Below, in pieces: positions 32,405-40,588 of a DNA stretch of 64,000 nt. A program made the position numbers and the translations under genes. This DNA is from Nocardia higoensis NBRC 100133. GTDB taxonomy: Bacteria; Actinomycetota; Actinomycetes; Mycobacteriales; Mycobacteriaceae. Under the pieces are notes generated by a model. The model saw nothing but the letters and a program-made list of their open reading frames with translations. It was not told where the DNA came from and made no database searches. How positions within the stretch are numbered: position 1 is the first letter of the stretch; every line of letters begins with the position of its first letter. The stretch is taken from the NCBI RefSeq assembly GCF_000308595.1, contig NZ_BAGA01000138.1:83642-147641 (forward strand), given 5' to 3'.

Positions 32405-34474
32405 TCAGCCCTGCGCCTGGATGGCGGTGATGGCGACGGTGTTGACGATGTCGGCCACCAGCGCCCCGCGCGAGAGGTCGTTCACCGGCTTGTTCAAGCC
32501 CTGCAGCACCGGGCCGATGGCGACCGCGCCCGCGCTGCGCTGCACCGCTTTGTAGGTGTTGTTGCCGGTGTTGAGGTCGGGGAAGATGAAGACCGTCGCC
32601 CGGCCCGCGACCTCGGAGTCGGGCAGCTTGGCATCGGCCACGGTCGGCTCGATCGCCGCGTCGTACTGGATCGGGCCCTCCACCAGCAGCTCCGGCGCGC
32701 GCTCGCGCACCAGCCTGGTCGCCACCCGCACCTTGTCCACGTCCGCGCCGCTGCCGGATTCGCCGGTGGAGTACGACAGCATCGCCACCCTGGGCTCGAT
32801 GCCGAAGCGGGCCGCGGTCGCCGCCGAGGAGATGGCGATATCGGCGAGTTGCTCGGAACTGGGGTCCGGCACCACCGCGCAGTCGCCGTAGGCGAGCACC
32901 CGGTCGGCCAGACACATCAGGAACACGCTCGACACGGTGTCCACGCCGGGCACCGTCTTGATGATCTCGAAGGACGGGCGGATGGTGTGCGCTGTGGTGT
33001 GCGCGGCGCCGGAGACCATGCCGTCGGCAATGCCCTCATGCACCATCATCGTGCCGAAATACGAGATATCGCCGACTTTTTCGCGAGCCCGCTCCAGCGT
33101 CATGCCCTTGTGCTTGCGCAGCTCGGCGTAGGTGGCGGCGAACTTCTCCAGGTAGTCGGAGGTGCGCGGGTCGAGCACCTCGGCCTCGGCGATGTCCACG
33201 CCGAGCTCGGCCGCGCGGGCGCGCACGGTGGCCTCATCGCCCAGGATCACCAGATCGGCGATCTTGCGCTGCAGCACCCGCCCCGCCGCGCGCAGGATGC
33301 GATCGTCGGCGCCCTCGGGCAGCACGATGCGCTTGCGGTCGGCCCTGGCGCGTTCGATGAGCTGGTACTCGAACATCTGCGGAGTCACCACATCGCTGCG
33401 CTCGACCCGGATGCGGCCGAGTAGCTCCGGCGCGTCGACGTACTGCTCCATCAGCGCGAGCGCGGTGTTGACCTTGCGCGGATTGCCCGCCGACATCTTG
33501 CCCCGGGCCCGATAGGCGGCGCTGGCGGTGTCGTAGGTGCCCAGTTCGGTGGTGAGAATGGGCAGGCGCGGCTTCAGACCCTCCATCAGCCGGGCGACGG
33601 CCGGATGCGGAAGCAGGCCCCCGTTCATGATGATGCCCGACAGCGAGGGGAAGCCGGCCGCCTCGTGCGCGTTCAGCACGCTGAGCAGGACGTCGGAGCG
33701 ATCGGCGGGCGCGACCACCACCACGCCGTCGACCAGCCGCTCCAGGATGTGCTCGGCCGTCATGCCGCCGACCATGATCTTCAACGCCTCGCGCTGCAAC
33801 ATCTCCGGGTCGCCGCTGTACATCTCGCCGTTCACGGCCTCGCACAGTTCGGCCATCGTCGGCGCGATCAGCAGCGGCACCTCCGGCAGCGCCCACGACG
33901 GCAGGCCGAAACTGCGCAGGGCCGAACGAACTTCGTCGAGCTGCTCGGGATCACACCGGTTGGCGACGATCGCGACCGCGCTCGCGTGCTCCGTGCGCAG
34001 CTCGCTCGCGCACACCTCCACCAGATGTTTGATCTCGGCGGGTGTGCGCTCGGCGCCGCGCACCACCAGCAGCATCGGCGCCTCCAGGTTCACCGCGATC
34101 CTGGCGTTGAACCGCAGCTCGCTGGGGCTGGCGACCTCGGTGTAGTCGCTGCCGACCACCACCACCGCATCGCAGACCGCGGCCACCTCGTGAAAGCGCT
34201 CGACGATCTGGCTGATCGCGGCGTCGGGGTCGGCGTGCACCTGCTCGTAGGTGACGCCGACGGCCTGTGCGTAGTCGATATCGGCGGTGCTGTGCTCGAG
34301 CAGCAGCTCCAGGATGTGATCGGGTTCGGTGGTCGAACGCGTGATCGGCCGGAACACTCCCACCCGCGCGGTGGTGGCGCAGAGCATCTGCAGTACCCCG
34401 AGGACAACCGTGGACTTCCCGGTTTCCCCCTCGGGTGAGGCGATGTAGACGATGGACGGAGCAGTGTCGGCCAT
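32405..34474 (-). CDS. pta: Phosphate acetyltransferase (long form)
   Basis: The protein has 689 residues, the long three-domain form. The N-terminal P-loop BioD-like domain has VYIASPEGETGKSTVV. A middle DRTGG domain covers about 210-330. The C-terminal catalytic PTA domain covers about 365-689, with RIVLPEGADDRILRA, MLSYSTGESGSGADVDKV, PIQYDAAIEP and FIFPDLNTGNNTYKAVQR. It transfers acetyl between CoA and phosphate; acetyl phosphate passes to AckA encoded 18 bases downstream. The gap upstream separates it from the divergent DJ-1/MarR unit. Confidence 0.95.
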   Translation of the reverse strand: MADTAPSIVYIASPEGETGKSTVVLGVLQMLCATTARVGVFRPITRSTTEPDHILELLLEHSTADIDYAQAVGVTYEQVHADPDAAISQIVERFHEVAAVCDAVVVVGSDYTEVASPSELRFNARIAVNLEAPMLLVVRGAERTPAEIKHLVEVCASELRTEHASAVAIVANRCDPEQLDEVRSALRSFGLPSWALPEVPLLIAPTMAELCEAVNGEMYSGDPEMLQREALKIMVGGMTAEHILERLVDGVVVVAPADRSDVLLSVLNAHEAAGFPSLSGIIMNGGLLPHPAVARLMEGLKPRLPILTTELGTYDTASAAYRARGKMSAGNPRKVNTALALMEQYVDAPELLGRIRVERSDVVTPQMFEYQLIERARADRKRIVLPEGADDRILRAAGRVLQRKIADLVILGDEATVRARAAELGVDIAEAEVLDPRTSDYLEKFAATYAELRKHKGMTLERAREKVGDISYFGTMMVHEGIADGMVSGAAHTTAHTIRPSFEIIKTVPGVDTVSSVFLMCLADRVLAYGDCAVVPDPSSEQLADIAISSAATAARFGIEPRVAMLSYSTGESGSGADVDKVRVATRLVRERAPELLVEGPIQYDAAIEPTVADAKLPDSEVAGRATVFIFPDLNTGNNTYKAVQRSAGAVAIGPVLQGLNKPVNDLSRGALVADIVNTVAITAIQAQG

Positions 34475-34593
34475 GTCTCAAAGCTTAGTGAGCGGAACTG
34501 ATCTTGCCGGGCCCGCCTCATAGCCGTTCCGCACAAGTGGCCCGGATCGTTGGGCGACAGCAGAACTCGGGACGAAGAAGATCATCAGCGCAG

Positions 34594-34630
34594 TTGACAG
34601 CACCCTGTCAAAATGACAGCATACTGTCAT
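34594..34630 (+). promoter_or_regulatory. Two tandem palindromic operators upstream of the DJ-1/MarR operon
   Basis: TTGACAG-cacc-CTGTCAA (34594-34611) and ATGACAG-cata-CTGTCAT (34613-34630) are both perfect 18-bp palindromes with centres 19 bp apart, about two helical turns. They cover the probable -35 (TTGACA) and the area of the -10. They end 18 bases before the first start codon, and the second gene encodes a MarR protein, so autorepression is the simplest reading. Confidence 0.7.
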
Positions 34631-34648
34631 CCTACCGTGAGGAACCTC

Positions 34649-35284
34649 ATGTCCCCTATGCCCGTTTACGCCGCCGTCTACGACACCCTCGCCGACTGGG
34701 AGACCGGTGCGGCCACCGCGCACATCAACAATCCCGCCTGGCAGGTCGAGCCGGGGCGCTACGAGGTGATCACAGTCGGGCCGACCCGCGACCCGATCCG
34801 GACCAAGGGCGGATCGCGGATCGTGCCCGACCTCGCACTCGACGAGATCGACCCCGCGCACGCCGCGATGCTGATCCTGCCCGGCGCCGACACCTGGGTC
34901 ACGGGCCGGCTCGCGCCCTTCGCCGCCGCAGCGGGGAAGTTCCTCGCCGCGGGGACGCCCGTCGCCGCGATCTGCGGCGCGACCTTCGGCCTGGCCGGCG
35001 CGGGCCTGCTCGACACCAGGCGGCACACCAGCAACGCGGCCGAATTCCTCGCCTACAGCGGCTACGCCGGCGGGCAGCATTTCGTCGCCCGGCCCGCCGT
35101 GACCGACGACACAGGAATTCTGGTCACCGCCTCCGGCACCGCGCCGTTCGAATTCGCCCGGGAGATCTTCGGCGTGCTCGGACTCTACGAACCCCGCATC
35201 CTCGACGCCTGGTTCCGCGTCTACGACGGCCAGGATCCCGCCGCCTACGCCGAACTGGAGGCCTACGAGGCGGCCCGGGCATGA
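34649..35284 (+). CDS. DJ-1/PfpI-family protein
   Basis: The protein has 211 residues from ATG 34649, with GAGGA at 34639. It has a class-I glutamine-amidotransferase-like fold. The nucleophile cysteine is in AAICGATFGLAGAG, preceded by the ILPGADTW strand; the usual acid upstream (PDLALDEI) is also in place. DJ-1/PfpI proteins include chaperones, glyoxalases and isocyanide hydratases, and the exact activity is not readable. The stop overlaps a MarR gene, so both form one operon under the twin palindromes. An inducible stress or detoxification role is likely. Confidence 0.82.
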   Translation: MSPMPVYAAVYDTLADWETGAATAHINNPAWQVEPGRYEVITVGPTRDPIRTKGGSRIVPDLALDEIDPAHAAMLILPGADTWVTGRLAPFAAAAGKFLAAGTPVAAICGATFGLAGAGLLDTRRHTSNAAEFLAYSGYAGGQHFVARPAVTDDTGILVTASGTAPFEFAREIFGVLGLYEPRILDAWFRVYDGQDPAAYAELEAYEAARA

Positions 35285-35781
35285 GCGCTGCGCCCACGCC
35301 GTCCGAACAGGAGCTCTTCAGCGCGGCGGCCATCACCTCGTTCCGCCTCAACGGCCGTTTCCTCAGCCTCGCCGAGGAGCTGGCCCGGCCCGCCGGCCTG
35401 ACCGCGGCCTGGTGGCAGGTGCTCGGCGCGATCATGCACGAACCGCTGCCCGTCGCCGGGATCGCCCGCGCCATGGGCATCACCCGCCAGAGCGTCCAGC
35501 GCATCGCCGACCTGCTCGTCACCAAGGGTCTGGCCGAGTACCGGCCCAACCCGACCCATCGCCGCGCCAAGCTCGTCGCCATCACCGACGAGGGCCTCAC
35601 CGCCGTGCGCGCTATCAACCCCCAGCACGCCCGGCGGGCGGCCGAACTAGCCGATCACCTCGGCCGCGACCGCCTCGCCGAGATCGTCACCGCCCTCATC
35701 GACCTGACAGCCGCCATCGAAACGCTCACCGATTCCGCCCGCGCGGACGGGCCGCCGTCGGGCCGCGCCGCGAGCAGCTGA
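35281..35781 (+). CDS. MarR-family regulator
   Basis: The protein has 166 residues; its ATG overlaps the DJ-1 stop (ATGA). The winged HTH is clear: GIARAMGITRQSVQRIADLLVTKG is the recognition region and YRPNPTHRRAKLVAITDEG is the wing. Helices at both ends form the dimer interface. It probably represses its own operon by binding the two palindromes at 34594-34630 and lets go when it binds a small molecule, possibly a substrate of the DJ-1 protein. Confidence 0.87.
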   Translation: MSAAPTPSEQELFSAAAITSFRLNGRFLSLAEELARPAGLTAAWWQVLGAIMHEPLPVAGIARAMGITRQSVQRIADLLVTKGLAEYRPNPTHRRAKLVAITDEGLTAVRAINPQHARRAAELADHLGRDRLAEIVTALIDLTAAIETLTDSARADGPPSGRAASS

Positions 35782-35906
35782 ATCATCCGGCCGACCGGCA
35801 CCACCGAGGTCACCGCGATCCCGGGCGGCGGGGTTGTCGGCCCCCGACGGCCCCGCTGCCCGGCGACGAAGCGCGGTTCCGGGCTCCACCCGATCCGGGC
35901 AACCGA

Positions 35907-36047
35907 TCAGTGCGAACGCGGCTGACGCAACTTCGCCGCCAATTCCCGCGCCTTGCGCTGATTCTCCGGCTTGGCCGCCTCGCGCTTGACGACCTGGAAG
36001 GCCTTGAGCGCGACACCGCTCTTGATGGCCTTGCTGAGCATTCCCAT
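35907..36047 (-). CDS. Small basic protein (46 aa), unknown
   Basis: Forty-six residues with a strong ribosome site (GGAGGTG) before ATG 36047. The sequence is amphipathic and lysine-rich (SKAIKSGVALKAFQVVKREA, then KARELAAKLRQP). It is probably one long helix binding membrane, nucleic acid or a partner protein. Not recognised. It stands alone on the minus strand. Confidence 0.6.
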   Translation of the reverse strand: MGMLSKAIKSGVALKAFQVVKREAAKPENQRKARELAAKLRQPRSH

Positions 36048-36254
36048 CGTGCACCTCCGGTTGTTCGCTATCGAACCGATACTTCGAACGTACCGGCCCG
36101 GAGCGAGCACCCGCCGGGCGATGCGGAGCCCGACCGCGGTGCACCTCGGCACCTGGCGCGGCCACCGCACCGATACGCGGGTTCGCAAGCCTGACCTCGG
36201 GGCCTCCGCGGGATGGCCGGTCCGGTCGGTAGCCGAGTGCGACTCCCGTCCGGG

Positions 36255-36293
36255 CATCGGCGGGCGAGCGGTCGATGCGCTCGCCCGCCGATG
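36255..36293 (-). terminator. Terminator after the GNAT gene
   Basis: A 16-bp perfect stem (CATCGGCGGGCGAGCG with its complement) and 7-base loop lie 12 bases beyond the stop of the minus-strand acetyltransferase. Confidence 0.7.
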
Positions 36294-36304
36294 ATCAGGG
36301 AGGG

Positions 36305-36820
36305 CTATGCCTCGTAGCGCAGGGTGTCACCGTCGGCGCCGGTCTGCCGGTATCCGCAGGCGCGCAGTACCGCGATCGAAGCCGGATTGTCGGTCGAGAC
36401 CCGCGCGAACACCGTCCGCACCTCGGGTGCGGTGCGGGCGTGGGCCGTGAGCGCGGCGACGGCCTCGGTGGCGTAGCCGTGCCCGCGCCGTGACGCGACG
36501 ATGCCGTAGCCGATCTCGAGCCTGCCGTCGGCGGGTGGCCAGAACAGGCCGGTCGAGCCGACCAGCAGCCCGGTCGCGGCTTCGACGATCAGGCGGTGAC
36601 CGAACGGGCCGTACCAGGACGGGTGGTTCGCGAGTTCGGTGGCGATGACGCAGTCACCGTCGGCCGGGAAGTCCTCGGCCCACCGCGGGTCGCGGTGGCC
36701 ATGGGCGACCGCGGCGGCGACGGCGGGCGTCCAGCGGCGCAGCCGCAGTCGCGCGGTGACGAGATCATCGGCAGCGCCGGGGTTTTCGAGAGTACGAGAG
36801 TGATCGGGGTCGATCGGCAC
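36305..36820 (-). CDS. GNAT acetyltransferase (RimJ/RimL-like) behind a leader ORF
   Basis: The protein has 171 residues from GTG 36820, with AGGAG seven bases upstream. It has LVTARLRLRRWTP at the start as in RimJ/RimL enzymes, acetyl-CoA motif A ASRRGHGYATEAVAALTAHA and motif B STDNPASIAVLRACGY. It acetylates an amine, either a protein N-terminus or a small molecule. The substrate is unknown. The leader carries a short ORF, a stable hairpin and a segment complementary to this gene's own ribosome site. Synthesis is therefore probably controlled by translation of the leader, as in some antibiotic-resistance genes. Confidence 0.85.
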   Translation of the reverse strand: MPIDPDHSRTLENPGAADDLVTARLRLRRWTPAVAAAVAHGHRDPRWAEDFPADGDCVIATELANHPSWYGPFGHRLIVEAATGLLVGSTGLFWPPADGRLEIGYGIVASRRGHGYATEAVAALTAHARTAPEVRTVFARVSTDNPASIAVLRACGYRQTGADGDTLRYEA

Positions 36821-36826
36821 GGGTGT

Positions 36827-36881
36827 GCTCCTGTTCGGGAAGGGCAGGAGCGATGGCGCTAGCGCCCGGGTCGCTCCTGCC
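36827..36881 (-). promoter_or_regulatory. Candidate translational/transcriptional attenuator of the GNAT gene
   Basis: In mRNA order, segment 1 GGCAGGAGCGA (36881-36871) pairs perfectly with segment 2 TCGCTCCTGCC (36853-36843), with a nested palindrome GGCGCTAGCGCC in the loop. Segment 2 also contains GCTCCTG, complementary to CAGGAGC (36833-36827), the GNAT ribosome site. The two pairings exclude each other, and segment 1 lies inside the leader ORF, so a translating ribosome would choose between them. Confidence 0.55.
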
Positions 36882-36915
36882 GGAGGGCATGACGGAACAG
36901 GCTGTGCGCAGCCAT
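36859..36915 (-). CDS. Leader peptide ORF (18 aa) upstream of GNAT
   Basis: ATG 36915 has AGGAGG exactly eight bases upstream, one of the best ribosome sites in the window. An ATG two codons earlier is spaced too closely. The peptide is MAAHSLFRHALRQERPGR. Its last codons (RQER) lie in the left arm of the hairpin, and its TAG lies in the nested palindrome. It ends 38 bases before the GNAT start. It is too short for a conserved function of its own; a regulatory leader is the best explanation. Confidence 0.5.
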   Translation of the reverse strand: MAAHSLFRHALRQERPGR

Positions 36916-37135
36916 ATTCATCGCCTCCTGTTCGTGGCCCGTGCGGTCGGTGTCAACGTAGCCGATGCCGGGTCGATCCGCGCGGAGAAAAATCGGCCCG
37001 ATGGTCCCGACCCCCATGAAATCACGGCTTTTCACTTGTTTCGGTCACCGCTAGCGTTCGGTTCGCGGTTCGGCCACCTCGAGGCGACTGCGCTGGGGCG
37101 TGGCCATCGATCCCGAGTGAGCGAGGAAGTGTGAG

Positions 37136-37363
37136 ATGCGAATGATCGCGAAAGCGGCTGTGATCGCGGCGGTATCGGCGGGGGCTCTGATGGCCGTTGG
37201 CGGTCAGGCCGTGGCCGCGCCCACCGGCAGCAGTGAAGCGCTGGGATCCGGGACCGCATGGCTCCCGGGCGGAAGTCCACTCGACGTGCTCTTGTGTTCG
37301 CTGCAGGGCGGTGTCACCTCGTCGTCCGAGACATCTCCGCCCAAGTGCTATCTGCCCAACTGA
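37136..37363 (+). CDS. Small secreted protein (75 aa)
   Basis: GAGGAAG lies six bases before the ATG. A signal peptide (basic MRMIAK, hydrophobic core, cleavage likely after AVAA, about residue 28) leaves a mature peptide of ~47 residues. The mature part is rich in Gly/Ser/Pro, with two cysteines (LLCSLQGG and PPKCYLPN) that could form one disulfide. The function is unknown. It faces a doxX gene across a strong terminator, a layout repeated at 44.9-45.8 kb with another secreted protein and a dead doxX copy. Confidence 0.65.
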   Translation: MRMIAKAAVIAAVSAGALMAVGGQAVAAPTGSSEALGSGTAWLPGGSPLDVLLCSLQGGVTSSSETSPPKCYLPN

Positions 37364-37484
37364 AGGCCTCCCGAGGGCGGCTCACCTGTGATCCACTGCG
37401 GCGCAGAAGCTCGCGCCCCCCGCCGGTGATCGCGGGCCGGCGTCGGATCGATTCCCCCAACCCGAGGGCGATCGATCCGAGAAC

Positions 37485-37526
37485 GCACGATCGGCGATCG
37501 GTGGGGCCACCGATCGCCGATCGTGC
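37485..37526. terminator. Bidirectional terminator, 20-bp perfect stem
   Basis: GCACGATCGGCGATCGGTGG is followed, after GG, by its exact complement. It lies between the plus-strand secreted protein gene and the minus-strand doxX and can serve both. Confidence 0.75.
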
Positions 37527-37537
37527 TTGTGAACGGG

Positions 37538-37975
37538 TCACCGCGAGAGCGAGTTCCGCAGATCGGTGACAGTGGCGCGGCGCTCGTAGGCGATCCAGGC
37601 GAAGATCGCGGCGAGCACCAACGGGAAGATCGCCATCGCGGGCTTGTCGGCGATGAACGCCTGGGTCCCGGCGGCGAGCACGGTCAACACGGACAGCCCC
37701 GCGGCGGCGAGGGCGCTGAGTCGCGGCACCATCAGCCCGATACCGCCCGCGACCTCGGCAACTCCGATGAAGATGAGCAGCCCGAACGGGATGGCCAGAT
37801 TCTCGGGGGCGTTCTCGATCAGGCTGTTCGGCATGACGAGCTTCGGCCCGCCGGAGGCGATGATGAAGAACAGGCCGAGCAGGATCTGCAGGGTCCACAG
37901 GATACGGTTGCGGATCTTGCCGGGGCGGTTGGTGAGGTCGTCGGAGAAGTCGGCGGTGGAGTCGGCGGTGGTCAT
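37538..37975 (-). CDS. DoxX-family membrane protein
   Basis: The protein has 145 residues with AAGGA before ATG 37975. Four hydrophobic helices are visible: about 26-45, 62-82, 86-106 and 112-130. Motifs are ILLGLFFIIASGGPKL and IFIGVAEVAGGIGLM. DoxX proteins are quinone-reactive or thiol-redox membrane proteins; in mycobacteria one forms a complex with superoxide dismutase and a rhodanese. The role here is unknown. A second copy at 45477-45782 is broken, so this is the working one. Confidence 0.83.
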   Translation of the reverse strand: MTTADSTADFSDDLTNRPGKIRNRILWTLQILLGLFFIIASGGPKLVMPNSLIENAPENLAIPFGLLIFIGVAEVAGGIGLMVPRLSALAAAGLSVLTVLAAGTQAFIADKPAMAIFPLVLAAIFAWIAYERRATVTDLRNSLSR

Positions 37976-38216
37976 GTCCGGTCCTTCTGGTCGGTCGCGC
38001 CGGGTTGGTAGCGCGTTCACCTGATAGGACGGAGGAGCCGCCGAGGAGTCATCGCTGCCGGCCGAAGTTTTTCTCGCAGTGGCATCACACGGCAGATGGC
38101 GGGCGCGATCTCGTGGATTGCTCAGCAGTCTCACGGCTCGCGTTCGAATCGGCGAGGCGATGGCGACGTCGAACCTTCACCCTGCAGCGCAAGGTCGACA
38201 ATTCGCAGCGTCGCCC

Positions 38217-38432
38217 TCAGCGGCAGGCGATGAGTTCGGGCGGGCCGAGGCGTCTATTGGGTTCGGCCACGGGTTGAAAGACCAGGCGCGGCTGCGGGTC
38301 ATCAGGGCGTCCGAGATAGACCCAACCGGGCTCGGACGGTCCCTGGGGGCGGTCGAGCAGAGCGCTCCAGAACGCGGCCGTCCGTTTCACATCGACGCAG
38401 TCGATCGTCACTCCGACCCAGCGGTTCGCCAC
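38217..38432 (-). pseudogene. Truncated VOC (glyoxalase/bleomycin-resistance fold) protein
   Basis: From GTG 38432 the frame reads VANRWVGVTIDCVDVKRTA and AFWSALLDRPQGPSEPGW, the first beta-alpha-beta-beta-beta module of a VOC protein. It continues to LVFQPVAEP and then ends after RRLGPPELIACR. The second module, needed to complete the metal site, is missing, so it is a 71-residue fragment. Confidence 0.55.
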
Positions 38433-38543
38433 CGCGCCATTATCGTGTGACTGTCGGACCGACGACCAGCGAGCGCGCACTTGCCACGCGACGCGCATCC
38501 AACGCATGCAGGAATGGCACGCGCCGTCCGCTCCTCGATGCGG

Positions 38544-38796
38544 TGAACGGCGGGGTGGGATCAGTCGACCGACGGCTGGTCTGCCGGGTCGGCGGACACC
38601 GCCGCCACCGGTGGCGACTATTGCTCACTGGTCGCTGGTCATGGCTGCCGCGGAGCTGGTCGAGGCAAAACCCGGTATTCATGAGGGACCTCGTCCTCGC
38701 ATCCGAGATCCGTCGTCCCGCGATCAGCGGCGGTCAGGCGATCAACAGATCAGCGCGTCGAACGTGTGCCTCGTACTGCTAGTCGCACAGAGCGTC
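38544..38796. repeat. Direct repeat copy 1 (253 bp)
   Basis: About 98% identical (five mismatches by eye) to 41486-41738, in the same orientation, 2942 bases apart. On its minus strand it includes the last codons (QYEAHVRRADLLIA) of a small gene whose longer, frameshifted copy overlaps the second repeat. Here these codons are preceded by an in-frame stop. Confidence 0.85.
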
Positions 38797-39115
38797 CTGC
38801 GTTTTCGGACTGCGCATCACCCGGCACGGTGGGCCCTCGGCGGCAAGTCCACAGGTGAACGGCACGAGTATGCCGACGGGGTGGTGGTCGTTATGGCCGA
38901 TCCCGAACCGAATCCTGGACCGCTGAACAGCGCTGACGCAGAAAGAGATCGACGCGGCTGTTCCTCGTCGGTATGCAAAAGGGACTTTCGGCACTCGTCA
39001 TGCGTTCACCCGGCGAGAAGACTCGCTTGTGGGGACATGCGCTGCTCGATGTGACCGTCCCCGCTGAACCACAAATTCGCGCCATCTCCCAGCCACCGTC
39101 TCCCAGGAGGATGAG
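38797..39115. other. Gene-poor stretch with decayed paralogue
   Basis: No intact gene was found. On the minus strand a frame with EGPPCRVMRSPKTQDALCD continues, after a stop, into the repeat-1 codons. It looks like a degraded relative of the small protein at 41676-41977. Otherwise nothing is recognised. Confidence 0.35.
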
Positions 39116-39427
39116 ATGAAGTACGTGGTTTCGTGGCAATACCGTTGGAACGGCACCGCCAGAGAGAACGAAGCGAGTATTCAGCGCGCGTTGGAAGCAT
39201 TCGCCAACTGGAAGCCCGCTGCCGGCACGACATACCATCAATTCGTGGGCCGGCTCGACGCCATAGGCGGATTCGCGGTGGTCGAGACCGACAATCCGCA
39301 CGAATTGGCCGACGCTCCCGGGAAATTCGGCTTCATTGCCGATTACCAGATCTATCCTGTCGTCGACATCACGGAATCGATACAGGCCGCTCAGGAGGGT
39401 GTGGAATTCCGCAAAAGCCTGGGCTGA
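39116..39427 (+). CDS. Small DUF3303-like protein
   Basis: The protein has 103 residues with a perfect AGGAGG before the ATG. It starts MKYVVSWQYRWNGT and has the features of a ferredoxin-like dimeric barrel protein of the DUF3303 kind: FVGRLDAIGGFAVVETDNP, then FGFIADYQIYPVVDI. The function is unknown; such proteins often bind small ligands as dimers. It is the only intact gene in the left half of the repeat-bounded segment. GC content is visibly lower than in the surrounding genes. Confidence 0.7.
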   Translation: MKYVVSWQYRWNGTARENEASIQRALEAFANWKPAAGTTYHQFVGRLDAIGGFAVVETDNPHELADAPGKFGFIADYQIYPVVDITESIQAAQEGVEFRKSLG

Positions 39428-39539
39428 TCGCCGCTGATTTCGACAGACCCAAGGATTGCATGCCGTCTCGCTCGGAGGACCAGGCGCGCACCGACAGCGG
39501 TGACCTGTCCGGGCGCACGGCGAATGGGCGTGGACGAGC

Positions 39540-39671
39540 GTGTTGAAAGCGCTCGCCGACCCGGCCCGGGTCGAACTCATCTCCCCGCTGCTCGCCGACC
39601 CGGACGCCGGATGCACCGGCGGCGATCTCGCCGCGCTCCGCACTGTCCCGGACCCGAACTGCTGCCGCTGA
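39540..39671 (+). pseudogene. ArsR-family regulator fragment
   Basis: The frame VLKALADPARVELISPLLAD followed by PDAGCTGGDLAAL is the start of an ArsR/SmtB winged helix, including the CTG-G position of metal-type members. It then loses similarity and stops after 43 residues, before the recognition helix. It is preceded by no convincing start or ribosome site. Confidence 0.5.
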
Positions 39672-39822
39672 CATACCGCCTCCGGGCCCGAGGTCGGGGA
39701 ACTTCCGATCGGCGGGACCGCTGAGGAACTGGATTTCGACGTAGGGGTCGGGATTCATTCCGGCGAAGGATTACCAATCGCGTTATACCCGGGCCGTTTT
39801 CACTCACATCGACCCGCAATGT

Positions 39823-40488
39823 TCAGGCGCGGGGCAACAGGCCCACGAGCGACGCGGTGAAGGCGTCTCGCAGGGCGTCGCGGAGTTCTATGTGGAGCAC
39901 GCCGAGGGCGGGTTCCTCCGCGTAGGCGGCGAGGAGGCTGGGCGGCGGCGGGACGTACGTCGACAGGGCGCCCGCCGACACCAGGCTCATCAAGCAGAAC
40001 TGCCGCGCGCCGTCGCCGAGCTCCGGCAGGTGACGTTGCATGAGTTCGACCATGGTCGCGAGCCGGGCGAGGGAGGAACGCTTGTGCCGCTTGACCACCT
40101 CGACCGAGACATTGCGCTCCAGGACGCCACCCTGCGCGCCGAAGAGATCGCAGAGCACCGTCCGCTCCGCCAGTGACCGGCTGAGGATCTCGGCCAGCTG
40201 CCCCGCCCGCGCTTCCGGCTCCGCGTGCGCCTCGACGCCCGCGGCCAGCTCCTCCGCCAGGTCGGCGAGCCAGCTCGCCAGGGCGGCGTCCAGCAGTTCG
40301 AGCAGGACCGCCTCACGAGACTCGAAGTACCGCAGGACATTCGACTTGGCCAGGCCCACCCGCCGGCTGAGCTCGTTGAGGCTCACCTCGGCCACAGGCA
40401 TCTCCCCGAGCATCGCCGCCGCCGTGTCCAGGATCGCCTGACGACGGATCTTCCGCTGCTCCTCGCTGCGCGCCCTCTGAAACGTCAC
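39823..40488 (-). CDS. TetR-family regulator, divergent from SDR
   Basis: The protein has 221 residues. The TetR HTH covers about residues 10-58 with LSRRVGLAKSNVLRYFESREAVL. The C-terminal helical domain contains CDLFGAQGGVLERNVS, typical of the subgroup that controls neighbouring reductases. It is divergent from a short-chain dehydrogenase with a 100-base gap holding a duplicated palindrome. It most likely represses the SDR gene and itself and is released by a small hydrophobic inducer. Confidence 0.87.
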   Translation of the reverse strand: MTFQRARSEEQRKIRRQAILDTAAAMLGEMPVAEVSLNELSRRVGLAKSNVLRYFESREAVLLELLDAALASWLADLAEELAAGVEAHAEPEARAGQLAEILSRSLAERTVLCDLFGAQGGVLERNVSVEVVKRHKRSSLARLATMVELMQRHLPELGDGARQFCLMSLVSAGALSTYVPPPPSLLAAYAEEPALGVLHIELRDALRDAFTASLVGLLPRA

Positions 40489-40506
40489 GCCCTCACCCTA
40501 GCTTGA

Positions 40507-40541
40507 AGACCGCCGGTCTCTTGACATAAGACCGGCGGTCT
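40507..40541 (+). promoter_or_regulatory. TetR operator overlapping the SDR promoter
   Basis: Two near-palindromic 13-mers, AGACCGCCGGTCT (40507-40519) and AGACCGGCGGTCT (40529-40541), are mirror images of each other and flank TTGACA (40521-40526), the likely -35. A third half-like AGACCGAT follows at 40562. A TetR dimer pair here would block the promoter. Confidence 0.65.
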
Positions 40542-40588
40542 CTTACGTTTGGGTCGATAAAAGACCGATGGTTCCTAAGGAGTGCGTG

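Noticed and set aside
36823..37134. Possible 103-residue plus-strand gene
   Set aside because: No domain, no ribosome site, poor codon pattern. The minus strand here holds the leader ORF and attenuator.
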